Below are positions 1-5,858 of a stretch of 15,922 nt of DNA, piece by piece (within the stretch, counting starts at the first letter, position 1; every line of letters starts with the position of its first letter). Source of the DNA: Balneolia bacterium (GTDB lineage: Bacteria; Bacteroidota; Rhodothermia; Balneolales; Cyclonatronaceae); NCBI GenBank assembly GCA_003566395.1, contig PXDL01000515.1, positions 1 to 15,922 on the forward strand. The letters are read 5' to 3'. The position numbers were made by a program, and so were the translations under genes. Below the pieces are notes generated by a model, which had not been told where the DNA came from, did not search any database, and worked only from the letters and a program-made list of their open reading frames with translations.

Positions 1-127
1 CGAATGAAGTGCCGTCAACAATGATGGTGGCACCCTGCAAGGGCGTGCCGGACTCATCTTCCACAATGCCTGAAACCGGCACAGGATCGGACATGAATAT
101 GTGTAGTATGGTAATGAGTGTGATCAT
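1..127 (-). CDS. N-terminal fragment of a protein starting with a carboxypeptidase-regulatory-like (CarbopepD_reg) domain
   Basis: The minus strand is open from an ATG at 127-125 to the window edge, giving 42 codons. An in-frame TAG lies a few codons upstream of the ATG, so the start must be here or at the later Met12 (94-92). The product begins with a hydrophobic stretch (MITLITILHIF) that could be a short signal peptide, although it has no basic residues. It then reads VSGIVEDESGTPLQGATIIV, which matches the opening strands of the carboxypeptidase-regulatory-like fold (V-x-G-x-V-x-D-x-x-G-x-P-L-x-G-A). In Bacteroidota and relatives this domain usually opens TonB-dependent receptors, SusC proteins or other outer-membrane proteins. 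Which of these it is cannot be told because the rest is outside the window. It is divergent from the metal-transport operon. Confidence 0.7.
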   Translation of the reverse strand, partial: MITLITILHIFMSDPVPVSGIVEDESGTPLQGATIIVDGTSF

Positions 128-150
128 GATGTGTAATGTTGTCTAATTAT

Positions 151-169
151 AATGCAATAAAGTTGCATT
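151..169. promoter_or_regulatory. Inverted repeat AATGCAA-N5-TTGCATT, candidate operator
   Basis: Perfect 7-bp arms (151-157 and 163-169) flank a 5-bp spacer. The repeat lies 24-42 bp upstream of the minus-strand ATG at 127 and overlaps a TATAAT-like sequence on that strand (152-147). It is therefore well placed to control the divergent CarbopepD_reg gene. The binding protein is unknown. Confidence 0.4.
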
Positions 170-191
170 TGAAAGTCTTTTCTGAACTTGC

Positions 192-205
192 CGGATAATT
201 ATCCG
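192..205. promoter_or_regulatory. 14-bp perfect palindrome CGGATAATTATCCG, candidate operator
   Basis: The sequence is identical to its reverse complement over 14 bp with no spacer, and it has GC-containing ends in an AT-rich region. It lies 65 bp upstream of the minus-strand start and about 190 bp upstream of the metal regulator start. A dimeric repressor or activator site is plausible; I do not recognise it as a known consensus. Confidence 0.4.
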
Positions 206-311
206 AAACGGAAAAGCGTGATTTCAACCGTTGTTGATAGTTTGGATGCTATAAATTAGATAAGACTAAATAAAACCACAACTATTTTTAACTATCAGTG
301 ATATATATGTG

Positions 312-325
312 ATTAAATATTTAAT
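312..325. promoter_or_regulatory. 14-bp AT palindrome ATTAAATATTTAAT next to the operon promoter
   Basis: This perfect palindrome ends 4 bp before the candidate -33 element of the metal operon (330-333). DtxR/MntR operators are often AT-rich palindromes next to or over the promoter, so this is the best-placed candidate site for autoregulation by the regulator encoded at 393. Because the sequence is entirely A/T in an AT-rich region, chance is a real alternative. Confidence 0.3.
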
Positions 326-329
326 ATGA

Positions 330-361
330 ATTGCAGAAAAAAGAGAATAGGCGTATATTTT
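330..361 (+). promoter_or_regulatory. Candidate Bacteroidota-type promoter of the metal operon
   Basis: ATTG (330-333), a 20-nt spacer and TATATTTT (354-361) resemble the Bacteroidota primary-sigma promoter TTTG-N19-21-TAnnTTTG, with one mismatch in each element. Transcription would start around 367-370, giving a leader of about 25 nt before the ATG at 393. Confidence 0.35.
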
Positions 362-392
362 ACCTCTTAATATTTTGATATATCTAAATAAT

Positions 393-1055
393 ATGACGCC
401 CAAACTCACCGAGTCTCAGGAGGATTATCTTAAGAAGATTTTCCTTCTTTCCGAAAAACATGATAACCCGGTATCGGCTCTCGATATCTCGGAACACTTG
501 AAGGTTAAACCGGCTTCGGTAACAAATATGCTCAAAAAGCTCTCGGAGTTGAATCTGGTGGATTACAAACCTTATTATGGAGCACGGCTGACCCGCGCCG
601 GTGAGTTGGTAGCTCTTGAAGTGTTGCGACATCACCGGCTGTTGGAACTCTATTTGTCGGAGATATTGGGTTTCGGATGGGAAGAAGTACATGAGGAAGC
701 CGAAAAGCTTGAGCATGTTATTAGCGAAAGGCTGGAAGCCAAAATCGCTGAAAAACTCGGGCATCCCACTCATGATCCCCACGGAGATCCGATTCCCTCG
801 GCCGATTTGGAGCTGCCCGACGACTCCCACCGATATCCGCTTACCCGGCTGAAAGTCGGTCAGAAAGGCTTCATTTCCAGAGTGACAACCCAGGATACCG
901 ATAGCCTGAATATGCTTTCGAGGCTGAATCTGACCCTTAAAGCCCAACTCGAAATTATAGGGCAGGAACGAAACGGAGTGCGGGTTGAAGTAGAGCAAGA
1001 CCGTTTTCTGCTGCCTCTTGAACTGGCATCTAAAATCTGGGTAGAAACCCACTAA
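393..1055 (+). CDS. mntR: MntR/DtxR-family metal-dependent transcriptional regulator with C-terminal FeoA/SH3-like domain
   Basis: This 220-aa protein is a dimeric repressor that binds operators when loaded with Mn(II) or Fe(II). It has a winged helix-turn-helix at about residues 5-70, a metal-binding/dimerisation domain at about 71-137 and an SH3-like FeoA domain at about 150-220. The putative ligands D11, H81, H100, E104, E107 and H108 are visible. Asp at the first position (EDYL) and Glu where DtxR has Cys102 (HEEAEKLEH) match the MntR pattern rather than the iron-type DtxR pattern. MntR's Glu11 is replaced by Lys14. Classical B. subtilis MntR lacks the SH3 domain, so this is a full-length DtxR layout with MntR-like ligands. 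I chose the ATG at 393; an in-frame TTG at 375 would add six residues. It is the first gene of the operon, 11 bp before the binding lipoprotein, and presumably represses it. Metal specificity is inferred. Confidence 0.93.
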   Translation: MTPKLTESQEDYLKKIFLLSEKHDNPVSALDISEHLKVKPASVTNMLKKLSELNLVDYKPYYGARLTRAGELVALEVLRHHRLLELYLSEILGFGWEEVHEEAEKLEHVISERLEAKIAEKLGHPTHDPHGDPIPSADLELPDDSHRYPLTRLKVGQKGFISRVTTQDTDSLNMLSRLNLTLKAQLEIIGQERNGVRVEVEQDRFLLPLELASKIWVETH

Positions 1056-1066
1056 CCAAATTGAAT

Positions 1067-1987
1067 ATGAAGCTGAGATACCTTTCCGCTATTGTTATCG
1101 CTTTTGTGATTCTCATCACCGTTTTAACGGGTTGTGGAAATGATGAATTCGATCAGGATCGCCCGTTCGTGGTAACCACAACTATGATGCTTGAAGATGC
1201 GGTCATCAACATAGCCGGAGATTTTGTCCGGGTACACGGCATTATGGGTCCGGGTGTGGATCCTCATGTTTACCGTGCCACTCCGGCCGATTTCCGCAGG
1301 CTGGAACAGGCTGACCTGATCATTTATAACGGCCATTTTCTTGAAGCCCGTTTGTCCGAAATTCTGGCACGTATGCCGGACCGAACGCATGCTGCTACTG
1401 AAGTTTTGGATGAAACCCGGCTGATCGAAGCCTACGAATATGGAGGAAACTTTGACCCGCATGTATGGTTTGATGTTGCTCTGTGGGCCGAAGTGGTAAA
1501 GGGAATAGGGGAGCGCCTCGGTGAACTCCTTCCTGATGAAGCCCGGTCTATTTCAGAAAATACAGAGCAGTACATTCAGGAATTATATCTGCTGCACGAC
1601 TGGGTAGCCCACAGGATAGACGAAATTCCCGAGCAGCGCAGGCTTTTAATAACTGCTCACGATGCATTCGGTTATTTCGGCAAAGCTTATAATATCCGTG
1701 TAGAAGGGCTGCAGGGGCTCAGCACACAAAGTGAATACGGTTTGCAGGACGTCTCCGGAATGGTAAGGTTGATAATGGACCGTCAGGTTCCTGCTATATT
1801 TCTCGAAACCAGCATTGCGCCACGATCCGTACAATCGTTGATAAACGGAGTCAAAGAGAGAGGCGGAGAAGTTCGGCTGGGCGGGGAGCTGTTTTCAGAT
1901 GCAATGGGTGAGCGCGGGACCGAAGAAGGAACCTATATTGGAATGGTTCGCCACAATGTTAATACGATAGTTGAGGCGTTAAAATGA
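1067..1987 (+). CDS. troA: TroA/ZnuA-like metal-binding lipoprotein of an ABC importer (cluster A-I)
   Basis: This 306-aa protein captures Mn(II), Zn(II) or Fe(II) outside the cytoplasmic membrane and delivers it to the permeases. A lipoprotein signal peptide ends at L20-T-G-C23. Four metal ligands are recognisable in family order: H67 (VDPHVY), H132 (DPHVWFD), H198 (TAHDAFGYF) and D278 (FSDAMG). The spacing matches the TroA set of three His plus one Asp. Manganese-type PsaA/MntC proteins usually have Glu at the third position, so this protein has a zinc-compatible, TroA-like site. The His-rich loop typical of ZnuA is absent. I chose the ATG at 1067; an in-frame TTG at 1061 is possible. The stop overlaps the ATPase start as ATGA (1984-1987), so the two are translationally coupled. 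The symbol is by family resemblance; mntA or znuA would also be defensible. Confidence 0.93.
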   Translation: MKLRYLSAIVIAFVILITVLTGCGNDEFDQDRPFVVTTTMMLEDAVINIAGDFVRVHGIMGPGVDPHVYRATPADFRRLEQADLIIYNGHFLEARLSEILARMPDRTHAATEVLDETRLIEAYEYGGNFDPHVWFDVALWAEVVKGIGERLGELLPDEARSISENTEQYIQELYLLHDWVAHRIDEIPEQRRLLITAHDAFGYFGKAYNIRVEGLQGLSTQSEYGLQDVSGMVRLIMDRQVPAIFLETSIAPRSVQSLINGVKERGGEVRLGGELFSDAMGERGTEEGTYIGMVRHNVNTIVEALK

Positions 1988-2784
1988 AAACAGCCCGATC
2001 GTCACAATCACCACCGGTAGAGGTTCACGACCTGACGGTTTCTTATCAGAATAAGCCGGTGCTCTGGGATATCGACTTTTCGCTGCCTGAAGGAAAACTT
2101 ATCGCAATTGTAGGACCGAACGGGGCTGGAAAATCGACCCTGATAAAAGTTATTATGGGCTTGATTGAGCCTGTTTCCGGTCATTCCCTCATTTATGGTA
2201 AACCGCTGAGTCAGATGCGCAAACGTATCGCCTATGTTCCTCAGCGCGAAACGGTTGACTGGAATTTTCCTGTAAGCGTTTCGGATGTGGTGCTCATGGG
2301 CCGTTATGCCCATTTACGGCTTTTCCAGCGTCCGGGAAAAGCTGATCGTGAGGCCGCCGCCGATGCGCTTGAAAAAGTAGGGATGAGTGAGTTCGCCGGT
2401 CGTCAGATTTCCCAGCTTTCCGGAGGACAGCAACAACGGGTATTTCTGGCGAGGGCCCTGGCGCAGAACGCCGACATCTACTTTATGGACGAGCCTTTCG
2501 CCGGCGTTGATGCATCAACCGAAGATCATATTCTTGAGCTGCTCCGTACCCTGCGAACCAGGGGGAAAACGGTAATTGTGGTACACCATGATCTGCAAAC
2601 CGTCTCCGGATACTTCGACTGGGTGATGCTCCTGAATCTGCGCCTGGTGGCTTTCGGCCCCATGGAGGATGTTTTCACAAAGGAAAATTTGCAGAAAACC
2701 TATGGAGGCCACCTTAATATCCTGTCACAGGTGATAGAACTTTCCCGAAAACAAAAGTTCATCCGGGAATCGGGCCATGAGTGA
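1984..2784 (+). CDS. troB: Metal ABC transporter ATP-binding protein (TroB/MntB/ZnuC-like)
   Basis: This 266-aa ATPase powers the importer from the cytoplasmic face. All nucleotide-binding motifs are intact: Walker A GPNGAGKST (44-52), Q-loop Q87 (VPQRE), ABC signature LSGGQQQR (145-152), Walker B IYFMDE (165-170) with catalytic E170, D-loop (GVDAST, 174-179) and the switch His202 (VVHHDL). VDWNFPVSVSDVV after the Q-loop is characteristic of manganese/zinc (TroB/MntB-like) ATPases. The length is normal for the family. Its start overlaps the lipoprotein stop by ATGA and its last 8 bp overlap the first permease, so subunit synthesis is tightly coupled. Confidence 0.95.
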   Translation: MKTARSSQSPPVEVHDLTVSYQNKPVLWDIDFSLPEGKLIAIVGPNGAGKSTLIKVIMGLIEPVSGHSLIYGKPLSQMRKRIAYVPQRETVDWNFPVSVSDVVLMGRYAHLRLFQRPGKADREAAADALEKVGMSEFAGRQISQLSGGQQQRVFLARALAQNADIYFMDEPFAGVDASTEDHILELLRTLRTRGKTVIVVHHDLQTVSGYFDWVMLLNLRLVAFGPMEDVFTKENLQKTYGGHLNILSQVIELSRKQKFIRESGHE

Positions 2785-4090
2785 GGTGTTCATTGAATTT
2801 ATTTCCCTGAGTGATCCGAATCTGCGCTGGGTGCTGGCGGGAACGGTGCTTCTCGGGCTTTCGGCGGGTGCTTTGGGTTGTTTCGCCGTGCTGCGCGAGC
2901 GTGCCCTTGTGGGTGATGCCGTAGCCCATGCGGTCTTGCCCGGCGTCTGTCTCGCCTTCATCATAACCGGAGATAAAGATCCGCTAATGCTTTTGCTGGG
3001 ATCGGTTTTATTTGGATGGATAAGCCTGCTCGTGATGGATTTTATCATCCGCAATTCTAAAATTTCGGCCGATGCGTCAATCGGGATGGTGTTATCGGTA
3101 TTCTTTGGGCTGGGCGTGGTGATGCTCACCTGGATACAATCCAGCGGGAATGTGAACCAAAGCGGGCTGGATGCATTTCTGTTCGGGAATGCCGCCTCCA
3201 TGCTTCCCGAAGACGTCATGCTCTTTGGTTTTGTGAGCCTGATGGTCTTGGTGGTTATTATCGTACTTTTCAAAGAACTCAAACTCGTAACATTCGACCC
3301 CGCCTTCGCTTCAGTAATCGGCTACCCTCTCAAGCGCATAGAATTTCTTATCGCCACGCTTTTGGTGGTAACCATCACGGCCGGTCTTCAGGCGGTAGGG
3401 GTGGTGCTTATGGCTTCCATGCTCATCATACCGGCGGCCGCGGCCCGCTACTGGACCGACACGCTTTGGGTAATGCTGGTCGTAGCAGCTCTGACGGGCG
3501 GTTTCGCTGCCATATCCGGATCGTTCGTGAGTTACGCGGCCCCTTCCATGCCCACAGGCCCCTGGATGGTGGTTTCGGCGGCCCTGATATTTGTACTTTC
3601 CTTTTTTCTTGCACCCGGGCGCGGTGAGTTTCGCAAGTGGAGGCACCGCCGGACGCAGCAGCAGAAAGTGAGGGAGGAAAACATCCTGAAAACCCTCTAT
3701 CAGCTTGAGGAGAAAGATCGGGATCAGGAGAGGGTTCGCACCATTCAGGATATCATGAAACGCAGGAGGATGCAGCGTTCAGAACTGAAACGCGGGATCA
3801 AGGGGCTTGAGAAGAAGAAACTGACTACCCATTATAAAGGAAAACCCGACGGCTTCGTCCTGACCGAAAAAGGCCGCGAAGATGCCCGCCGTATCGTACG
3901 GGTTCACCGCTTGTGGGAACTTTATCTGACCGAAAAACTCGAAATAGCCGGCGATCACGTTCATGATGATGCCGAATCGATGGAACACGTCATTACCCCC
4001 GAGCTTGAAGAACAGCTTTTGACTATTCTCGATCACCCCGAAGCCGACCCTCATAACCGAATTATCCCGAAATCGGGGAAAAAGAACTGA
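2777..4090 (+). CDS. troC: ABC-3 metal permease fused to a C-terminal MntR/DtxR-like metal-sensing domain
   Basis: Residues 1-280 of this 437-aa protein are a full ABC-3 permease with about eight membrane segments. Typical motifs are LRERALVGDAVAHAVLPG (39-56), ASIGMVLSVFFGLGVV (100-115) and the coupling-helix region FDPAFASVIGYP (173-184). A basic linker (281-299) marks the cytoplasmic side by the positive-inside rule. Residues 300-437 align with the regulator at 393: a degenerate winged helix (ENILKTLY to FVLTEKGRE, 301-368), then the dimerisation/metal domain (VHRLWELYL 376-384, VHDDAESMEHVI 395-406, DHPEADPHNRIIP 419-431). Ligand equivalents H377, H396, E400, E403 and H404 are kept. The N-terminal Asp ligand is Asn302, and the SH3 domain is missing. 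A stand-alone permease is usually 280-300 aa, so about 140 residues are extra. I infer that the tail senses cytoplasmic metal and gates transport; DNA binding is a less likely alternative. No frameshift is needed to read through. Confidence 0.93.
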   Translation: MSEVFIEFISLSDPNLRWVLAGTVLLGLSAGALGCFAVLRERALVGDAVAHAVLPGVCLAFIITGDKDPLMLLLGSVLFGWISLLVMDFIIRNSKISADASIGMVLSVFFGLGVVMLTWIQSSGNVNQSGLDAFLFGNAASMLPEDVMLFGFVSLMVLVVIIVLFKELKLVTFDPAFASVIGYPLKRIEFLIATLLVVTITAGLQAVGVVLMASMLIIPAAAARYWTDTLWVMLVVAALTGGFAAISGSFVSYAAPSMPTGPWMVVSAALIFVLSFFLAPGRGEFRKWRHRRTQQQKVREENILKTLYQLEEKDRDQERVRTIQDIMKRRRMQRSELKRGIKGLEKKKLTTHYKGKPDGFVLTEKGREDARRIVRVHRLWELYLTEKLEIAGDHVHDDAESMEHVITPELEEQLLTILDHPEADPHNRIIPKSGKKN

Positions 4091-4091
4091 T

Positions 4092-5021
4092 ATGTCAACC
4101 TTCTGGATTATTCTTACGGCCTGTCTTGCTTCATCGGCCTGTGCGCTGGTGGGCAGTTTTCTGGTGCTGCGCAAGCAGGCGATGCTGGGTGATGCAATCT
4201 CACATGCCGTGCTTCCCGGAATCGCTATTGCGTTTCTGTTAACGGCATCGCGTAATACCTTCCCGATGCTCATCGGTGCCGGTGCCTTCGGCCTGCTAAC
4301 AGTGTATCTGACCGAGAAACTTCAGCGGCGGGGACGGCTTATGAATGACGCCTCTATGGGTATTGTATTTACCACGCTTTTTGCCATCGGGGTCATCATC
4401 GTAACTGTTTTTGCAGGGCAGGTCGATTTGGATCAGGAATGTATATTATATGGAGAAATCGCCTATGTACCCTGGGATATCTGGATTTTCAATGGGATGA
4501 ATATGGGACCACGTCCGGTTTGGATTCTGGGCTTCGTGCTGCTTCTCAATATTGCTTTTGTTACCGGCTGCTACAAAGAGCTAAAAATATATGCCTTCGA
4601 CCGTCAGCTGGCCGTGAGTATGGGTATTCCTGTGCTATTTGTTCATTACGGTCTGATGGGAACCGTCTCTTTTTCCACCATCGCCGCTTTTGAAAGTGTG
4701 GGGGCTATTCTCGTTGTTGCCCTCATTGTGGTACCGCCGGCCACGGCTTACCTGTTAAGTCAGCGGCTCTCCCTGATGCTGGTACTTTCTGTTGTCTTCG
4801 GGATTATGAGTTCGGTGAGCGGCTACTATCTTGCTTTATGGACCAACAGCTCCATAGCCGGTGCCATAGCTGTTATGACCGGTGTATTTTTTATGTTGGC
4901 ATTATTTTTCAATCCTGCGGACGGTGTTATTGTTAGGCGGTTTAGAGGGCGTTCGGAGAGCTCAAAGCAGATGCTTGAGTTTATTCCCGAGCGAAGGGAA
5001 ACAAAAGTTTCAGTGAGATGA
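4092..5021 (+). CDS. troD: Second ABC-3 metal permease subunit (TroD/MntD-like)
   Basis: This 309-aa membrane protein would pair with the product at 2777 to form the translocation channel. It shows the same family motifs: LRKQAMLGDAISHAVLPG (26-43), DASMGIVFTTLFAIGVI (101-117) and FDRQLAVSMGIP (189-200). Its DLDQECILYGEIAYVPWD segment (132-149) is typical of the TroD/MntD-type partner. A basic tail (VRRFRGRSESSK) suggests a cytoplasmic C-terminus. Unlike its partner it has no regulatory extension. It starts 1 bp after the first permease stops and ends in an ATGA overlap with the fluoride channel gene. Two distinct permeases indicate a heterodimeric channel, as in TroCD, rather than a ZnuB-type homodimer. 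Confidence 0.93.
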   Translation: MSTFWIILTACLASSACALVGSFLVLRKQAMLGDAISHAVLPGIAIAFLLTASRNTFPMLIGAGAFGLLTVYLTEKLQRRGRLMNDASMGIVFTTLFAIGVIIVTVFAGQVDLDQECILYGEIAYVPWDIWIFNGMNMGPRPVWILGFVLLLNIAFVTGCYKELKIYAFDRQLAVSMGIPVLFVHYGLMGTVSFSTIAAFESVGAILVVALIVVPPATAYLLSQRLSLMLVLSVVFGIMSSVSGYYLALWTNSSIAGAIAVMTGVFFMLALFFNPADGVIVRRFRGRSESSKQMLEFIPERRETKVSVR

Positions 5022-5407
5022 AGTTCAACCACATTGCATGGATTGCCCTTGGAGGAGCTTTAGGCGCCGGATTGCGCTATGGTTTTTTAATGTTAAACCC
5101 GTTCGGCAGCGAGTATGCATTTTGGGTAATAATGCTGGAAAATATTGCCGGCTCATTTCTTCTCGGGCTGCTTGTTGGACTTATCGGCAGGCAAGTTTTA
5201 GAAGAACATCCCTGGGGAAGTTTTCTGGGAACCGGACTTCTTGGATCGTTTACCACGTTTTCCGCCTTCTCCATCGATCTTTATCTGACTGCTTCTATAA
5301 GTTATTCCGTTGCCGCAGTTTATGGAATAGTAAGCGTTGCCGGAGGCCTTGCAGCGGCTATTACAGGCATTAAACTTGCGGGAAATATGAGCAGTGAACC
5401 ACGTTAA
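5018..5407 (+). CDS. crcB: CrcB/Fluc fluoride channel, subunit 1 of a tandem pair
   Basis: This 129-aa protein with four membrane segments exports fluoride passively. Family motifs are GGALGAGLRY (12-21, with R20), the pore Asn42 in LENIAGSFLLG and GLLGSFTTFSAF (73-84) with F81 and F84 at the phenylalanine-box positions. The usual GTLxVN motif before the pore Asn is degenerate here (FWVIMLEN), unlike in the second copy. Basic residues sit at the N-terminus, in loop 2 (R58) and at the C-terminus, suggesting termini in the cytoplasm. The start codon overlaps the troD stop as ATGA, so expression is coupled to metal import and there is no room for a fluoride riboswitch. Confidence 0.92.
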   Translation: MKFNHIAWIALGGALGAGLRYGFLMLNPFGSEYAFWVIMLENIAGSFLLGLLVGLIGRQVLEEHPWGSFLGTGLLGSFTTFSAFSIDLYLTASISYSVAAVYGIVSVAGGLAAAITGIKLAGNMSSEPR

Positions 5408-5421
5408 CGGCTGATCGGATT

Positions 5422-5802
5422 ATGGATATTGAGGTATTATTTCTGGTAATGACCGGAGGCGCGGCCGGTGCTGTAGCGCGCTATGGTCTTAATAATGTTG
5501 TAACAAAAAAAACCGGTCCTGATTTTCCATTCGGGACTCTGGTAATAAATGTATCGGGATCTTTCTTAGCCGGAATTATTGCGGGATTGGCAATTGAGCT
5601 GGATATCCCGGCTGTTTGGACCTACGGAATGCTTACCGGATTTTTAGGTTCCTTTACAACCTTCTCAACCTGGATGGTGCAATCGGTTGCCCTTATCGAG
5701 AAAGGCCAAACTATCAAAGCCGCAATTAATATAGGTGGATCGGTGGCGGCGGGTTTGACGGCAGCCGTTGCAGGCCTAAAACTCGCGTTTATGTTATTGT
5801 GA
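5422..5802 (+). CDS. crcB: CrcB/Fluc fluoride channel, subunit 2 of a tandem pair
   Basis: This 126-aa four-segment membrane protein keeps the canonical motifs GGAAGAVARY (12-21, R20), FGTLVINVSGSFLAG (37-51, pore Asn43) and GFLGSFTTFSTW (73-84). F81 is present and the second phenylalanine-box position is Trp84, a variant I recall in other family members. Basic residues cluster in loop 1 (K29, K30) and loop 3 (K94, K99) while loop 2 is acidic, the opposite bias to subunit 1. Tandem fluc genes encoding oppositely oriented subunits form antiparallel heterodimers. It starts 14 bp after subunit 1 and is the last gene of the operon. No clear terminator is visible in the 56 bp before the convergent gene. 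Confidence 0.93.
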   Translation: MDIEVLFLVMTGGAAGAVARYGLNNVVTKKTGPDFPFGTLVINVSGSFLAGIIAGLAIELDIPAVWTYGMLTGFLGSFTTFSTWMVQSVALIEKGQTIKAAINIGGSVAAGLTAAVAGLKLAFMLL

Positions 5803-5858
5803 AGTCCCTGGAAAAATTTTCTTACCGGCCGAAAGTAATTCATTAACTGAGATACTCA

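Larger units (their letters stand above)
128..392. other. Divergent intergenic region between the CarbopepD_reg gene and the metal operon
   Basis: This AT-rich stretch of 265 bp holds no convincing ORF. It contains three perfect inverted repeats (151-169, 192-205, 312-325) and a candidate promoter for the plus-strand operon (330-361), each listed separately. Control of both divergent genes must lie here. Confidence 0.7.

Noticed and set aside
384..1052. 222-aa minus-strand ORF opposite the whole regulator gene
   Set aside because: The plus-strand frame is a clear MntR/DtxR protein with intact motifs; the antisense product has no recognisable domain and atypical composition.
2725..3282. 185-aa minus-strand ORF opposite the ATPase/permease junction
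   Set aside because: Ser/Thr/Lys/Pro-rich translation typical of the complement of a hydrophobic membrane protein gene.
4960..5017. Fluoride riboswitch before the first crcB
   Set aside because: The region is coding sequence of the second permease with an ATGA overlap, and I see no pseudoknot-type pattern.
5803..5858. Terminator between crcB and the GWxTD gene
   Set aside because: Only a short GAAAATTTTC-like AT palindrome is present, with no GC-rich stem and no T-run in a useful position.
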